Assembly: GCF_002900975.1 (NCBI RefSeq)
Contig: NZ_PJON01000001.1
Coordinates: forward strand, 124,001 to 188,000
Source of the DNA: Tabrizicola aquatica
Lineage (GTDB): Bacteria; Pseudomonadota; Alphaproteobacteria; Rhodobacterales; Rhodobacteraceae
Length of the DNA stretch: 64,000 bases
Direction of reading: 5' to 3'
The notes under the pieces were generated by a model. It worked only from the letters and a program-made list of their open reading frames with translations, did not search any database and was not told the DNA's origin. The position numbers and the translations under genes are program-made. This document shows, in pieces, positions 25,340 to 33,886 of this stretch. How positions within the stretch are numbered: position 1 is the first letter of the stretch; every line of letters starts with the position of its first letter.

Positions 25340-26317
25340 TCAGCCCTTTCCTTGCGGCGGCGCCGCTTGCAGCGCCGCGAAATAGCTTTCCCGCAGCATC
25401 GCGATCCGCTGCGACATCGGCACCAGGCGTTCGCGCAGCATCGGTCCCTTGGCCACCGTCGGCCAGGACTGCCCGAGCAGGAAGGCAACAAGCGCAAGCT
25501 GGAAGCAATCCTTTTCGATGTCGGCCATCTGTCCGCTGCCGAACTGGCGGATGAAGGACATGGCCCCGCGCGCATAGGGCTGTGCGTGATGGGCTTGGGC
25601 CGGATCGACCTTGGCGAAGCGTTCGGCCAGCCGGGTTTCGACGCGGCGCACGATCCGCCTGTCGGCCGCCGCGCGCAAGATCGCCTCATCCTCGGCGGTC
25701 AGGCTGGGATCGGCGATCCGCGCCTCGGGCGGGAGAGGGCCGTGCAGGCTGAAACCCTCCAGCCCCGCCGCGTCGCGGGTTGCCAGCAGGAAGGTCTTGA
25801 CCAGTGGCGCGTCGCCCTGCGCCCCGAAAAAGCGCGCGGCGCGCTGGGGCAGGGTGGCGCAGCCGTCGAAATAGTCGCACAGGACCTGGCCATCCCAGAA
25901 CCGGAACAGCGGGCGCGAGCCGTCGGCGCGGCGTAACCGGATGTAGTGCCGGAAATGCGCGATCAGCGTCGGGGCGTCGGCGTGGCTGCGCAGCAGGACC
26001 AGGCTGACGCGGCCCCAAAGGTGCTGCGGCGCTTTCGACGCGGTAAAGAGCAACCGGGTATACGGGTCGTCTGGACCCAGCCGGACCAGCCAGGGACCAG
26101 CGGCGGCGACATCCTCAAGCGCATCGGCATGGAACAGGCTGTGCCCTTCGGCCCCGGCCATCTGCAGGATCGCCTCAAGTGCGGGGACGCGGGCCCCGTC
26201 GATCAGGGCGTAACAGAAGGCGTCCCCCGCAAACAGCGCCGCGCGCAGCGGGTCTTGCAGCGGGGCCGGGGTGGCGGCCGGCGTGACCGGCAGGGTCGGA
26301 TGGCGCGTGAACTGCAC
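25340..26317 (-). CDS. DUF4123 type VI effector adaptor (B)
   Basis: 325 residues. The N-terminal DUF4123 domain is recognised from YALIDGARVPALEAIL, GPWLVRLGPDDPYTRLL and LWGRVSLVLLRS, followed by PLFRFWDGQVLCDYFDGC and a helical C-terminal part. DUF4123 proteins (Tap/TEC) bind a cognate effector and load it on VgrG. It lies 6 bases after vgrG and 1 base before the effector candidate at 24730-25338, its likely client. Cytosolic. Confidence 0.85.
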   Translation of the reverse strand: MQFTRHPTLPVTPAATPAPLQDPLRAALFAGDAFCYALIDGARVPALEAILQMAGAEGHSLFHADALEDVAAAGPWLVRLGPDDPYTRLLFTASKAPQHLWGRVSLVLLRSHADAPTLIAHFRHYIRLRRADGSRPLFRFWDGQVLCDYFDGCATLPQRAARFFGAQGDAPLVKTFLLATRDAAGLEGFSLHGPLPPEARIADPSLTAEDEAILRAAADRRIVRRVETRLAERFAKVDPAQAHHAQPYARGAMSFIRQFGSGQMADIEKDCFQLALVAFLLGQSWPTVAKGPMLRERLVPMSQRIAMLRESYFAALQAAPPQGKG

Positions 26318-26323
26318 CGCGGA

Positions 26324-28375
26324 TCACTCGTCCGTCGTCTGCTTCACGCATTCCTCGACCAGCGGCAGCGCGTCGTTGGCGGCACCCTGCAAGGTCGGCA
26401 CCTGCGAACTGCCCGAGCCGCCCATCTTGACCATCCCCTTCAACTGGATCAGCGGCGCCTCAAGCGTGATTCCGGCGGCATCCAGGGTGATCTTGCCGGC
26501 GGGACCCTTGATGACGAACTTGCCGAAGGCCATCAGCGTGTGGGTGGCGGTGTTGGTGGTGATCGAGTTGGTTACATCCAGCGTGTACTTGCCCGAGACC
26601 GCCCCTTCGAAGTTGCGCCCGATCTGCAGCAGGTGGTCGGCGAAGATGTCCTGCTTGTGGATGTTGCCCACCACATGGACGTGGTCCTTGCCATAGGATT
26701 CCTGCTGGTTGCGGCCGACGTTGTAGACCACGTCGCGGGCGACGGCCTCGCGCTGGTCGCGGCCGACCGACATGGTTTCGTCCTGCCCCACGGTCTGGAT
26801 GCGGTCGCGGCCGATGCCGTTGGTTTCGTCCCGCCCGATGGTCTTTGACCTGTCGTTCAGGATTTCGATCTGCTGGTTCTTCTGGCCGTGCATGTAGATC
26901 AGTTCGTTGTCCTTGTCGTCGTCGAAGGTCAACTCGTTGAAGCCCGAGCCCTTGTGCGTGTCGGTCTTGAATACCGACTTGGTCTTGCCCTCGGGCAGGG
27001 AATAGGGCGGGGAGTTGCGGCCGTTGTAGACGCAGCCGGTCACCAGCGGCTGATCGGGGTCGCCATCGAGGAATTCGACCACCACCTCCATGCCGATCCG
27101 GGGGATGATCATGCCACCCCAGCCGTTGCCGGACCAGTTCTGCGACACCCGGCAGCGCATGGACCAGGCGCCCTCCAGATCCCAGTGGAAGCGCAGAAGG
27201 ATGCGGCCGTACTCGTCGCAGTCGATCTCTTCGCCCTTGGCGCCCACGACCACCGCCGTCTGCGGCCCGCGCACATCCGCGCGCGGGGTCTTGCGTTCGG
27301 GCACCATCGGCGCGGTGTCGGGCATCAGGACATAGCGCCCGCGATAGGCCATCTCTTCGCCCTGCTGCCCGCCCGAGCCATAGTTGTCGGACGTGTAGGA
27401 ATGGGTTGCGACCAGGCAAAGATACGTGGCACCGGTGCCCGGAACCGGCTCGCCCGCCAGCGTCATCCGCGCCCCGGCCGAGAGCGACAGCACATCGCCT
27501 TCCGCCTCGAACCGGCAGTCCTGCCCGCGCTCGGACTGGCCGCGCAGGGCCGCCACGACCTTGCCCCGGTCCAGATCAAGGTAGTCGCCCGGCCAGTCGA
27601 AGCTTTCAATCCGCCCCTGCGGGTGGGCTGCATCGCCAATCCGGTCCACTTCCATCCGGGCGTGGGGTTTCTTGAAATTGTAATCGGTCAGCCGGATCGC
27701 GCCCGTGGTGATGCGCCGCGCCGGCTGCCAGGACCAGAAATGGCCGTCTTCGATCCAGTGGTGGCCTTCGTCGGGGTGGAATTCGCGGTCGCCGATGGTG
27801 GCATGTGCGGCGGCGGCGTCCGTCAGCACCATGTCATGCCCGCCGTCGTGGTGGCGGAAGTGGTAGGAGATGCCGTGCCGCTCCATCATCCGGCAGGCGA
27901 AATCCAGGTCGGATTCGCGAAACTGGACGGTGTATTCCAGCTTGGGGTAATCGGACTCGGTCTCGACGACCAGGCGGCCCGCATCGGCGTAGTCTGCCAG
28001 CAGCTCTTCCAGGATCTGGACTACGGTGCGGTTGTGAAAGATCCGTTGGTTGCGGCGCAGGCCAGCCAGCCAGAACCAGGGTTGTAGCCGCAGGCGATAG
28101 CGCAGCCCGTTCTCGCCCGCGCCCAGCCAGCGCGCCTCGGTCACGATCCCGTCGAACTGGCGCTTGGACTTGCGGTTGGACAGCGTCACGCTGGCCTGCG
28201 TTCCCAGCAGCTTGTCGAAATCCAGGTCCGCGCTGGTGGCCAGGCAGTCGACATCAAAGTCGAACAGCCCGTTCAGCCGTTCTTCCCCCTCGAACCGCAT
28301 CAGCACCAGAACATCTGGCCCGAGAGCCGTCGTCAGACGACCCAAGCGGGCGGATTGGAAGAAGTGATCCGTCAT
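26324..28375 (-). CDS. vgrG: Type VI secretion spike protein VgrG
   Basis: 683 residues. The gp27-like N-terminal domain (VLVLMRFEGEERLNGLFDF, FDGIVTEARWLG) is followed by gp5-like OB-fold sequence (VVGAKGEEIDCDEYGRILL, WGGMIIPRIGMEVVVEFL, GDPDQPLVTG) and then the repeat-rich beta-helix needle with successive IGRDETNGIGRD and VGQDETMSVGRD segments. The end (MVKMGGSGSSQVP) is short, so there is no fused C-terminal effector. Start ATG 28375 (MTDHFFQS) is preferred to GTG 28387. No other T6SS apparatus gene is in the window, so this is an orphan vgrG island fed by a system elsewhere. Confidence 0.95.
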   Translation of the reverse strand: MTDHFFQSARLGRLTTALGPDVLVLMRFEGEERLNGLFDFDVDCLATSADLDFDKLLGTQASVTLSNRKSKRQFDGIVTEARWLGAGENGLRYRLRLQPWFWLAGLRRNQRIFHNRTVVQILEELLADYADAGRLVVETESDYPKLEYTVQFRESDLDFACRMMERHGISYHFRHHDGGHDMVLTDAAAAHATIGDREFHPDEGHHWIEDGHFWSWQPARRITTGAIRLTDYNFKKPHARMEVDRIGDAAHPQGRIESFDWPGDYLDLDRGKVVAALRGQSERGQDCRFEAEGDVLSLSAGARMTLAGEPVPGTGATYLCLVATHSYTSDNYGSGGQQGEEMAYRGRYVLMPDTAPMVPERKTPRADVRGPQTAVVVGAKGEEIDCDEYGRILLRFHWDLEGAWSMRCRVSQNWSGNGWGGMIIPRIGMEVVVEFLDGDPDQPLVTGCVYNGRNSPPYSLPEGKTKSVFKTDTHKGSGFNELTFDDDKDNELIYMHGQKNQQIEILNDRSKTIGRDETNGIGRDRIQTVGQDETMSVGRDQREAVARDVVYNVGRNQQESYGKDHVHVVGNIHKQDIFADHLLQIGRNFEGAVSGKYTLDVTNSITTNTATHTLMAFGKFVIKGPAGKITLDAAGITLEAPLIQLKGMVKMGGSGSSQVPTLQGAANDALPLVEECVKQTTDE

Positions 28376-28482
28376 GTCACCCCGCACAAACTCGTCTTTG
28401 ACGCCGAGAGCTTACGCGACAATCCGCGCAAGCGATAGCCGAAGATGCGCAAGGACCAGCCGACAGGATTCGTACCGGCGGG

Positions 28483-28740
28483 CTATTTGGCGACCGCCGT
28501 GCCGGCACAGGCCGTGATCACCCCGCCCAGGGTCGTCTTGGCGCCCAGGAGGGCGACGGGCCGCCCGTCCAGCAGCACGTCCCCCGCGCCGTCGACGATC
28601 AGGCAGCCGCACAGACAAGGATCACCGATCCGCGCCACCGGCCGGCCGTCCAGAATGGCTGTTCCCCCAGCCGCAATGGCGTTCGGCCCGTGGGCCGGGC
28701 AGATATGGATGTCTCCGACACAGGCGACCTGGCGCATCAT
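28483..28740 (-). CDS. PAAR-domain spike tip protein
   Basis: 85-residue stand-alone PAAR protein (DIHICPAHGPNAI, GTAILDGRPVARIGDPCLCG, DVLLDGRPVALLGAKTTLGG). PAAR proteins cap the VgrG spike with a bound zinc; Cys and His residues for this are visible in CPAHGP and CLCG. It lies 107 bases upstream of vgrG and 2 bases after the lipase gene, the normal order for spike assembly. Confidence 0.93.
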   Translation of the reverse strand: MMRQVACVGDIHICPAHGPNAIAAGGTAILDGRPVARIGDPCLCGCLIVDGAGDVLLDGRPVALLGAKTTLGGVITACAGTAVAK

Positions 28741-28742
28741 GC

Positions 28743-30002
28743 TTACAACGTCGTTACCCGGCGGCGGCCGGACGGTTCGGGGCCCATGCCGGTAGAGTTG
28801 GCCACCGACATATGCGCGTGCTTGCGGCGGATGTTCAGCTCGGTCGCGGGGTCGCTGGCGTGCGGGGCGTTCTTGAGCTGCGTGTAATAGGCCAGAAGAT
28901 CCCCGCTGATACTGACGTTGATGCCGTCGATCGCATTGCCGAGTGGCAACAGCGGAACACCCTGGGCAAGCGCCTGATCATGCATGAGGCGCAGCGAGAC
29001 GAACTGCAGCCCGTGCTGTGCCGACCAATTGAAGGCTTTCATCCAGGTCCCCTGGACCATCACCTCGCTCAGCCGATCCCCCTCGACCCGCGCGGATTCC
29101 CGGGATTGCACCGTGAAGGACCGCTGCCAGTTGCCAAGCTGCAGCCCCCATTTTTCGGCGATCGTGTCGAAGAACGCATCCTGGCTGCCAGCCGAGTAGG
29201 CGACAGTTCCGGTGTTGACCCCCGGCGCGTAGCCGCCGCCGATGTCCGAGTGGACCCCGACCATCTGGATGCGTTTGCCGCCTTGCGCCAGGGTCAGGGG
29301 GAAGTTCACGCGCAACTCGTCCTTGGCAGTGATATGCACGATATGGCGCGCGGTGCCATTCGTGTTGATGCGCACGTTTTCATCGGGCCAGTTGCCGGTG
29401 TTGCCGGCATTGCCGATGGACGAGACGGTGTCCCAAAGCCCCATGACCATGACCTGCGCGGTCTTGCCGGCAAAGACGATGGCCCCGTCCTTGATATGAT
29501 TGGCAAAGTCGCGCGACACGCAGGCCCCGCGGGAAAAGCCGAAAGTGTCGAGCAGGACGAAGCACGGCTCCAAGCCTCTGGCCCGGGTGCGAATCTCCTG
29601 GCGTGCGGCGTCAAGCCCCTCACGCGTGCGCGATGCGACGCCCTCGGGCCCGGTGCCCCAGGCCAGCCCGCGCGGGATGCCCCATTGCTGGTTGCCACCG
29701 CCTTCCTCGATCCCGACGCCGCGAATGTAGCGCGATCCGAAGGATGCGCGGACGGAAGCGCCGTTATGTGTGGCGGTGACCGGGGCGCTGGTCTTGCGAT
29801 ACCGTCGCTCCAGCAGATCGACATTGCTGTGCCACGAATCGATATTGTCCGTGCCGACATGGGCCCGTGAGTTGCCGGTGCCGTCGAAGAACATGCCGAC
29901 CCGGACCAGATCGCAGCCCGCCGTTGTGGAATCGGCTGACCGGGACCCGGCGGCGGCACCGGCGGCGGTACTTGTCTGCAAAGCCTCACCGGGCGTGGTC
30001 AT
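28743..30002 (-). CDS. DUF2235 lipase-type type VI effector (Tle1-like)
   Basis: 419-residue alpha/beta hydrolase of the DUF2235/Tle1 group. The nucleophile elbow G-F-S-R-G is in DTFGFSRGACVSRDFAN, the front strand is VGMFFDGTGN, and Asp/His candidates lie in MGLWDTVSSIGN and MVGVHSDIGGGY. Tle1 proteins are phospholipases delivered by the type VI system to the target periplasm, where they attack membranes. Two periplasmic immunity-like proteins precede it and PAAR and VgrG follow. Start ATG 30002 overlaps the preceding stop (ATGA). No secretion signal is needed or seen. Confidence 0.88.
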   Translation of the reverse strand: MTTPGEALQTSTAAGAAAGSRSADSTTAGCDLVRVGMFFDGTGNSRAHVGTDNIDSWHSNVDLLERRYRKTSAPVTATHNGASVRASFGSRYIRGVGIEEGGGNQQWGIPRGLAWGTGPEGVASRTREGLDAARQEIRTRARGLEPCFVLLDTFGFSRGACVSRDFANHIKDGAIVFAGKTAQVMVMGLWDTVSSIGNAGNTGNWPDENVRINTNGTARHIVHITAKDELRVNFPLTLAQGGKRIQMVGVHSDIGGGYAPGVNTGTVAYSAGSQDAFFDTIAEKWGLQLGNWQRSFTVQSRESARVEGDRLSEVMVQGTWMKAFNWSAQHGLQFVSLRLMHDQALAQGVPLLPLGNAIDGINVSISGDLLAYYTQLKNAPHASDPATELNIRRKHAHMSVANSTGMGPEPSGRRRVTTL

Positions 30003-30664
30003 TGGCCATCCTCCGCCGGACACCTGGGTGCGGGGGCGGCATTGCCGCTGAGCCAGTTGTCGCGGTTGAAAACGGCCTCGCCCACGGCGATCTCATCACC
30101 CATCGCCATACGCAGGTCTTTGTCTGCAGAAGGATCTTCCGCCGAGAGGGTCGCACAAAGCTCGGCGATGACGACATCCACATCCATTTCGGGCGTGATT
30201 TCGTCCATCCGGTTCAATCCGACCAGTCGCAATGCCTCAGGATGAGGCGTGGTGACGGTGACGTCGGCACCGGGGCCAATGACGATCCTGACCTCGGCAT
30301 GGTCCGTGCGGTCGCCGAAGGTGGACAGGTCGCGGGCATCGATATCAAAGGCAAGCTGATAGTAGCGGTCCGCTGCGATATCGTACCACATCAGTTCCGC
30401 CGCCAGTGTGGCATCGTCAGAGGACGGATAGTCCGCACTGCGCGACTCGGTCCGTCCCTGCAAAGAGGAAACGAACAGCGGCAGGCCGTTCACGACGGCC
30501 CGCATGACCGCGAGAACCGAGCCATGCGGCTCGACCGCGATTGAGACCTGGCTGGGTCTGGTCTCGGCCTTGGACATCATCCCCCCGGTGGACAGCGCGC
30601 CCAGAACGGCAAGCGCAGCCAGGACGATACCGGCTTTTCCGACGATCTGACGCGGTAAAATCAT
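29999..30664 (-). CDS. Candidate immunity protein to the DUF2235 effector (copy 2)
   Basis: 221 residues with an N-terminal signal or anchor helix (AGIVLAALAVLGALSTGG), so placed in the periplasm or at the membrane. The core (VSIAVEPHGS, RTDHAEVRIVIGPGADV, HPEALRLVGLNRMDEITPEM) is nearly identical to its upstream neighbour, and the end FNRDNWLSGNAAPAPRC is shared. Type VI lipase immunity proteins must act where the toxin does, and this fits. Function is inferred from position and duplication. ATGA overlaps link it to both neighbours. Confidence 0.65.
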   Translation of the reverse strand: MILPRQIVGKAGIVLAALAVLGALSTGGMMSKAETRPSQVSIAVEPHGSVLAVMRAVVNGLPLFVSSLQGRTESRSADYPSSDDATLAAELMWYDIAADRYYQLAFDIDARDLSTFGDRTDHAEVRIVIGPGADVTVTTPHPEALRLVGLNRMDEITPEMDVDVVIAELCATLSAEDPSADKDLRMAMGDEIAVGEAVFNRDNWLSGNAAPAPRCPAEDGQ

Positions 30665-31317
30665 TGACCTTCCTTTGGACTGCAGCGCGACGGAGAGGCT
30701 GCATTTGCGGCAAGCCAGTTGTCGCGGTTGAAGGTGGCCCTTTCAACCTCGGCCGCTTCGGCCACTGTCAGGTTCAGCCGTTTGTCGGCGGAAGGGTCAT
30801 TTGTCGACGCGGTGGCGCAGAGTTCCGCAAGGACGATATCCACATCCATTTCCGGCGTGATCTCGTCCATCCGGTTCAATCCGACCAGCCGCAATGCTTC
30901 GGGATGGGGCGTGGTGACGGTGATATCGGCACCGGGTCCCATGACGATCCTGACCTCGGCATGGTCCGTACGGTCGCCAAAGGTGGACAGGTCGCGGGCA
31001 TCCAGCTGAAACGCATGTTGGTAGTAGCGGTCGGAAGGAATGTCGTACCACATCAGCTCCACCGCCAGTGTGGCTTTGTCAGACCCCGGATAGCCAGGAC
31101 TGCGCGACTCGGTCCTACCCCGAAGCGACCAGTCGAAGAGTGGCAGGCCCTTCACGCTTGCACTCATCACCGCGAGAGCCGAGCCATGCGGCTCGACCGC
31201 GATTGAGACCCGGCTGGGTCTGGTCTCGTCCTTGGCGAACACTCCCCCCGCAGCAATCAGACCCGCCGCCGCAATCCCGGCCAGCCAGATCCCAGCCAGC
31301 CAGATCCCGGCCCTCAT
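30661..31317 (-). CDS. Candidate immunity protein to the DUF2235 effector (copy 1)
   Basis: 218 residues, paralogue of the following gene. The signal/anchor carries a small internal repeat (GIWLAGIWLAG) followed by IAAAGLIAAGG. The mature part shares VSIAVEPHGS, GRTESRS, DARDLSTFGDRTDHAEVRI and LNRMDEITPEMDVD with copy 2 and differs mainly in the C-terminal third. Start ATG 31317 overlaps the stop of the DUF4123 gene (ATGA). Immunity role is inferred. Confidence 0.65.
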   Translation of the reverse strand: MRAGIWLAGIWLAGIAAAGLIAAGGVFAKDETRPSRVSIAVEPHGSALAVMSASVKGLPLFDWSLRGRTESRSPGYPGSDKATLAVELMWYDIPSDRYYQHAFQLDARDLSTFGDRTDHAEVRIVMGPGADITVTTPHPEALRLVGLNRMDEITPEMDVDIVLAELCATASTNDPSADKRLNLTVAEAAEVERATFNRDNWLAANAASPSRCSPKEGQ

Positions 31318-32384
31318 GGCGTCGCCGCTTGGCGAGCGGCCTGCTCGGCGCGGCGGATTTCCTGGGCCTCCAGGAAGAACTCGATGTTCATTATGGCCTC
31401 GTAGGGCTGCTGCGCCGAGGCGATGATAGCGCGGATGGTGCCGTCCGCATAGGTTTCGATGAAGTCGGGGCCAAGCAGCACTTCCCACACCAGAAGCTTG
31501 GCGATGTGGTCGCGCTGCCAGAAGCCCACCTGAAAGTACCAGTCGCGCTTGATCCGCAGATTGTGGCGGATGACCGCTTCCGCCAGCGGGGTCTTGCCCT
31601 GCACATGCCGCAGGGTGATCTCGATCAGCTCCTCATACTGCTGGGCGCGCCGCACCTGGCGGATGGTCTGATGCACGGCCTCGGTCAGGATGGGGCGGTG
31701 GGGTGGGGGATGCGTGCCGGGAATCCGGGTGAGCCGCGCGTTCAGGTCGGTGTTCAGCAGCAGGACCTCGAACCCCGGATCGCTGGTCGGAAAGAACGGG
31801 CTGACGAACTGCACCATTTCGGGCCGGTTGCCCAAGGACATGGCGCGTGTGCTGACCGGGGCAGACCAGAAGCGGTAGAACAGCCATTTCCCCTCGGCGT
31901 CCTGGATCCGGGTGAACTTGCGGCAGTGGGTCCAAAGCGCCGCAAAATCGAGGCTGGACTTAAGGATGATGCCGGGTTGGAGGTCCCACAGCCCGCCGGG
32001 CCGGTCCGAGGTGCTGATCAGCATCCGGGTCAGGCGGTGGTCCAGCTCTAGCGCGACCAGCCAGGGGGCGACGTCGCCCGTCTCTTCGAACGCTTCGCCG
32101 GTGAAGAAGCAGCGGTGTTCCAGGTCCGCTGTCTCCAGCAGTTCGGGCAGGTGGGGACAGACCGCAGCGTCAAGGATCGCATAGGTCCGGCGCCGCGTCC
32201 CGTCCGCACGCTGGGGATCGAACAGGAGGGTCCGAAAGCCATCGGCAGTCGGCTGGATGTCCGCCGGCGCGGTCGTGCCGGACAATGGCAGGATGTCGTC
32301 GATGAAATCGACGGACAGCCAGCGATCTGGACCGGCTTCGCCTGCACTAAGCCCTAGAAACTCGGGTGCTAGATTCACCGCCAC
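31314..32384 (-). CDS. DUF4123 type VI effector adaptor (A)
   Basis: 356 residues with the DUF4123 pattern (RRTYAILDAAVCPHLPELL, VAPWLVALELDHRLTRMLI, KWLFYRFWSAPVSTRAM) and a helical C-terminus rich in Ala, Glu and Arg. It is the first gene of the type VI operon and is followed by the immunity pair and the DUF2235 effector, its probable client. The 75-base gap to the phosphomannomutase gene upstream holds the presumptive start of this transcript. Confidence 0.82.
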   Translation of the reverse strand: MAVNLAPEFLGLSAGEAGPDRWLSVDFIDDILPLSGTTAPADIQPTADGFRTLLFDPQRADGTRRRTYAILDAAVCPHLPELLETADLEHRCFFTGEAFEETGDVAPWLVALELDHRLTRMLISTSDRPGGLWDLQPGIILKSSLDFAALWTHCRKFTRIQDAEGKWLFYRFWSAPVSTRAMSLGNRPEMVQFVSPFFPTSDPGFEVLLLNTDLNARLTRIPGTHPPPHRPILTEAVHQTIRQVRRAQQYEELIEITLRHVQGKTPLAEAVIRHNLRIKRDWYFQVGFWQRDHIAKLLVWEVLLGPDFIETYADGTIRAIIASAQQPYEAIMNIEFFLEAQEIRRAEQAARQAATP

Positions 32385-32459
32385 CTGCGACCATTCACAA
32401 CCGCCCCAAGCTTAGGCAGGTCGTCCGTGGTATGGCAAGTGGCGGCGCAATCCGGTTGA

Positions 32460-33830
32460 CTAACCGGCCAGACGGATCAGCGCGCTGATCTCGTCCTGGC
32501 GGACATGCAGAAGGTCGGGCGAGCCGGCGGTTTCCAGGTTCAGGCGCAGCAGGGGTTCGGTGTTCGAACTGCGCAGGTTGAAGCGCCAGTCCGGGAACTC
32601 GCAGCTTAGCCCGTCCAGATCGTCGACCAGCGTGGCATCCGGGGCATAGCGGCTGCGGATCTGCGACAGGACGTGGCGGGGATCGGTGACGCGAAAGTTC
32701 AACTCGCCCGAGGAGGGGTGGTGCTGACGCATCTCGGCGATTTCCTGGCCAAGGTTGCGGCCGGTGCGCGACAGAAGGGCGAGGATCAGCAAAAGCGGGA
32801 TCATGCCGCTGTCGCAATACATGAAATCGCGGAAATAGTGATGGGCCGACATCTCGCCGCCATAACCGGCATTGGTGCGGCGCATCCGGTCCTTCATGTA
32901 GACATGGCCGACCGGCGAGGCGACGGTGGTGCCGCCATAGGCCGCGACGATCCGCCGGGTGTTCCAGACCACGCGCGGATCATGCACGACCTGCCCGGCG
33001 CCGCCGGCTTCCAGCATCGAGCGGGCCAGAAGGCCCACGACATATTCGCCCGGCACGGCAGCGCCGGTTTCGTCGAAGAAGAAGCAGCGGTCGAAATCGC
33101 CGTCCCAGGCGACGCCAAGGTCCGCGCCGGCAGAGCGGACCACATCGCCCGTGGCGGCATGGTTTTCGGGCAACAGCGGGTTCGGCACGCCGTTGGGAAA
33201 GCCGGGGTCGGGCAGATGGTGGACGCGCCGGATGTCCAGCCGGGCCCCCTTGCGGGCCAGAGCAGTGGCGATGGCGTCAAAGGTCGGCCCTGCGGCGCCG
33301 TTTCCGGCATTGGCGACCAGCCGCATCGGCACCAGTCCGGCGGGGTCGATGAACGACAGGACACGGTCGACATAGGCCGCGCGCAGGTCGGCGGGCCGGA
33401 TGCGGCCGGCGGGCTGATCGGCGCGAGGGGCAGGAGGGGCGGCGACCATGGCCTCGATCCCGCGAAATTCGGCCTCGGTCAGGGGGCGCGCGCCGGGGCC
33501 GATAAGCTTGAAGCCATTGTATTCGATGGGATTGTGGGATGCGGTCACCATGACGCCGGCCCCGGCCCCAAGGTGATCGGTGGCAAAATAGACCTCTTCG
33601 GTGCCGCAAAGGCCAAGGTCGTGGACATCCACACCTTCGGACGCAAGGCCATGGGCCAGTGCAGCCGCAAGGACAGGCGAGCTTTCCCGCACGTCGCGTC
33701 CGATCACGACCGAGGTGACGGCCAGCCGGTGCGCGATGGCGCGGCCCAGGTCGAAGGCAAAGTCGGTATCCAGGTCGATGCCGACCTTGCCGCGGATGTC
33801 ATAGGCCTTGAAGGCTGCAAGCTTGTGCAT
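32460..33830 (-). CDS. Phosphomannomutase/phosphoglucomutase
   Basis: 456-residue alpha-D-phosphohexomutase making mannose-1-phosphate (or glucose-1-phosphate) from the 6-phosphate. The phosphoserine loop is TASHNP, the metal loop is DGDFDRCFFFD, and the start KAYDIRGKVG and SNTEPLLRLNLE near the end are family marks. It lies downstream of the GDP-mannose pyrophosphorylase on the same strand, so the pair supplies GDP-mannose to the surface polysaccharide genes around it. Cytosolic. Confidence 0.94.
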   Translation of the reverse strand: MHKLAAFKAYDIRGKVGIDLDTDFAFDLGRAIAHRLAVTSVVIGRDVRESSPVLAAALAHGLASEGVDVHDLGLCGTEEVYFATDHLGAGAGVMVTASHNPIEYNGFKLIGPGARPLTEAEFRGIEAMVAAPPAPRADQPAGRIRPADLRAAYVDRVLSFIDPAGLVPMRLVANAGNGAAGPTFDAIATALARKGARLDIRRVHHLPDPGFPNGVPNPLLPENHAATGDVVRSAGADLGVAWDGDFDRCFFFDETGAAVPGEYVVGLLARSMLEAGGAGQVVHDPRVVWNTRRIVAAYGGTTVASPVGHVYMKDRMRRTNAGYGGEMSAHHYFRDFMYCDSGMIPLLLILALLSRTGRNLGQEIAEMRQHHPSSGELNFRVTDPRHVLSQIRSRYAPDATLVDDLDGLSCEFPDWRFNLRSSNTEPLLRLNLETAGSPDLLHVRQDEISALIRLAG

Positions 33831-33858
33831 GGGACTCGTTCCTCTCCAACAGGGGTGA

Positions 33859-33879
33859 CGGGCGGGGCGGCCCCGCCCG
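33859..33879 (-). other. Intercistronic GC hairpin, manC to phosphomannomutase
   Basis: CGGGCGGGG (33859-33867) faces CCCCGCCCG (33871-33879) with a 3-nt loop, directly after the upstream gene's stop on the minus strand. No T-run follows. Probably an mRNA-stabilising or partial-termination hairpin. Confidence 0.55.
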
Positions 33880-33886
33880 AACAGGT

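Noticed and set aside
23549-32384. Complete type VI secretion apparatus
   Set aside because: Only VgrG, PAAR, adaptors, effectors and immunity genes are present; no sheath (TssB/C), ClpV, TssJ-M or baseplate gene was found in the window.
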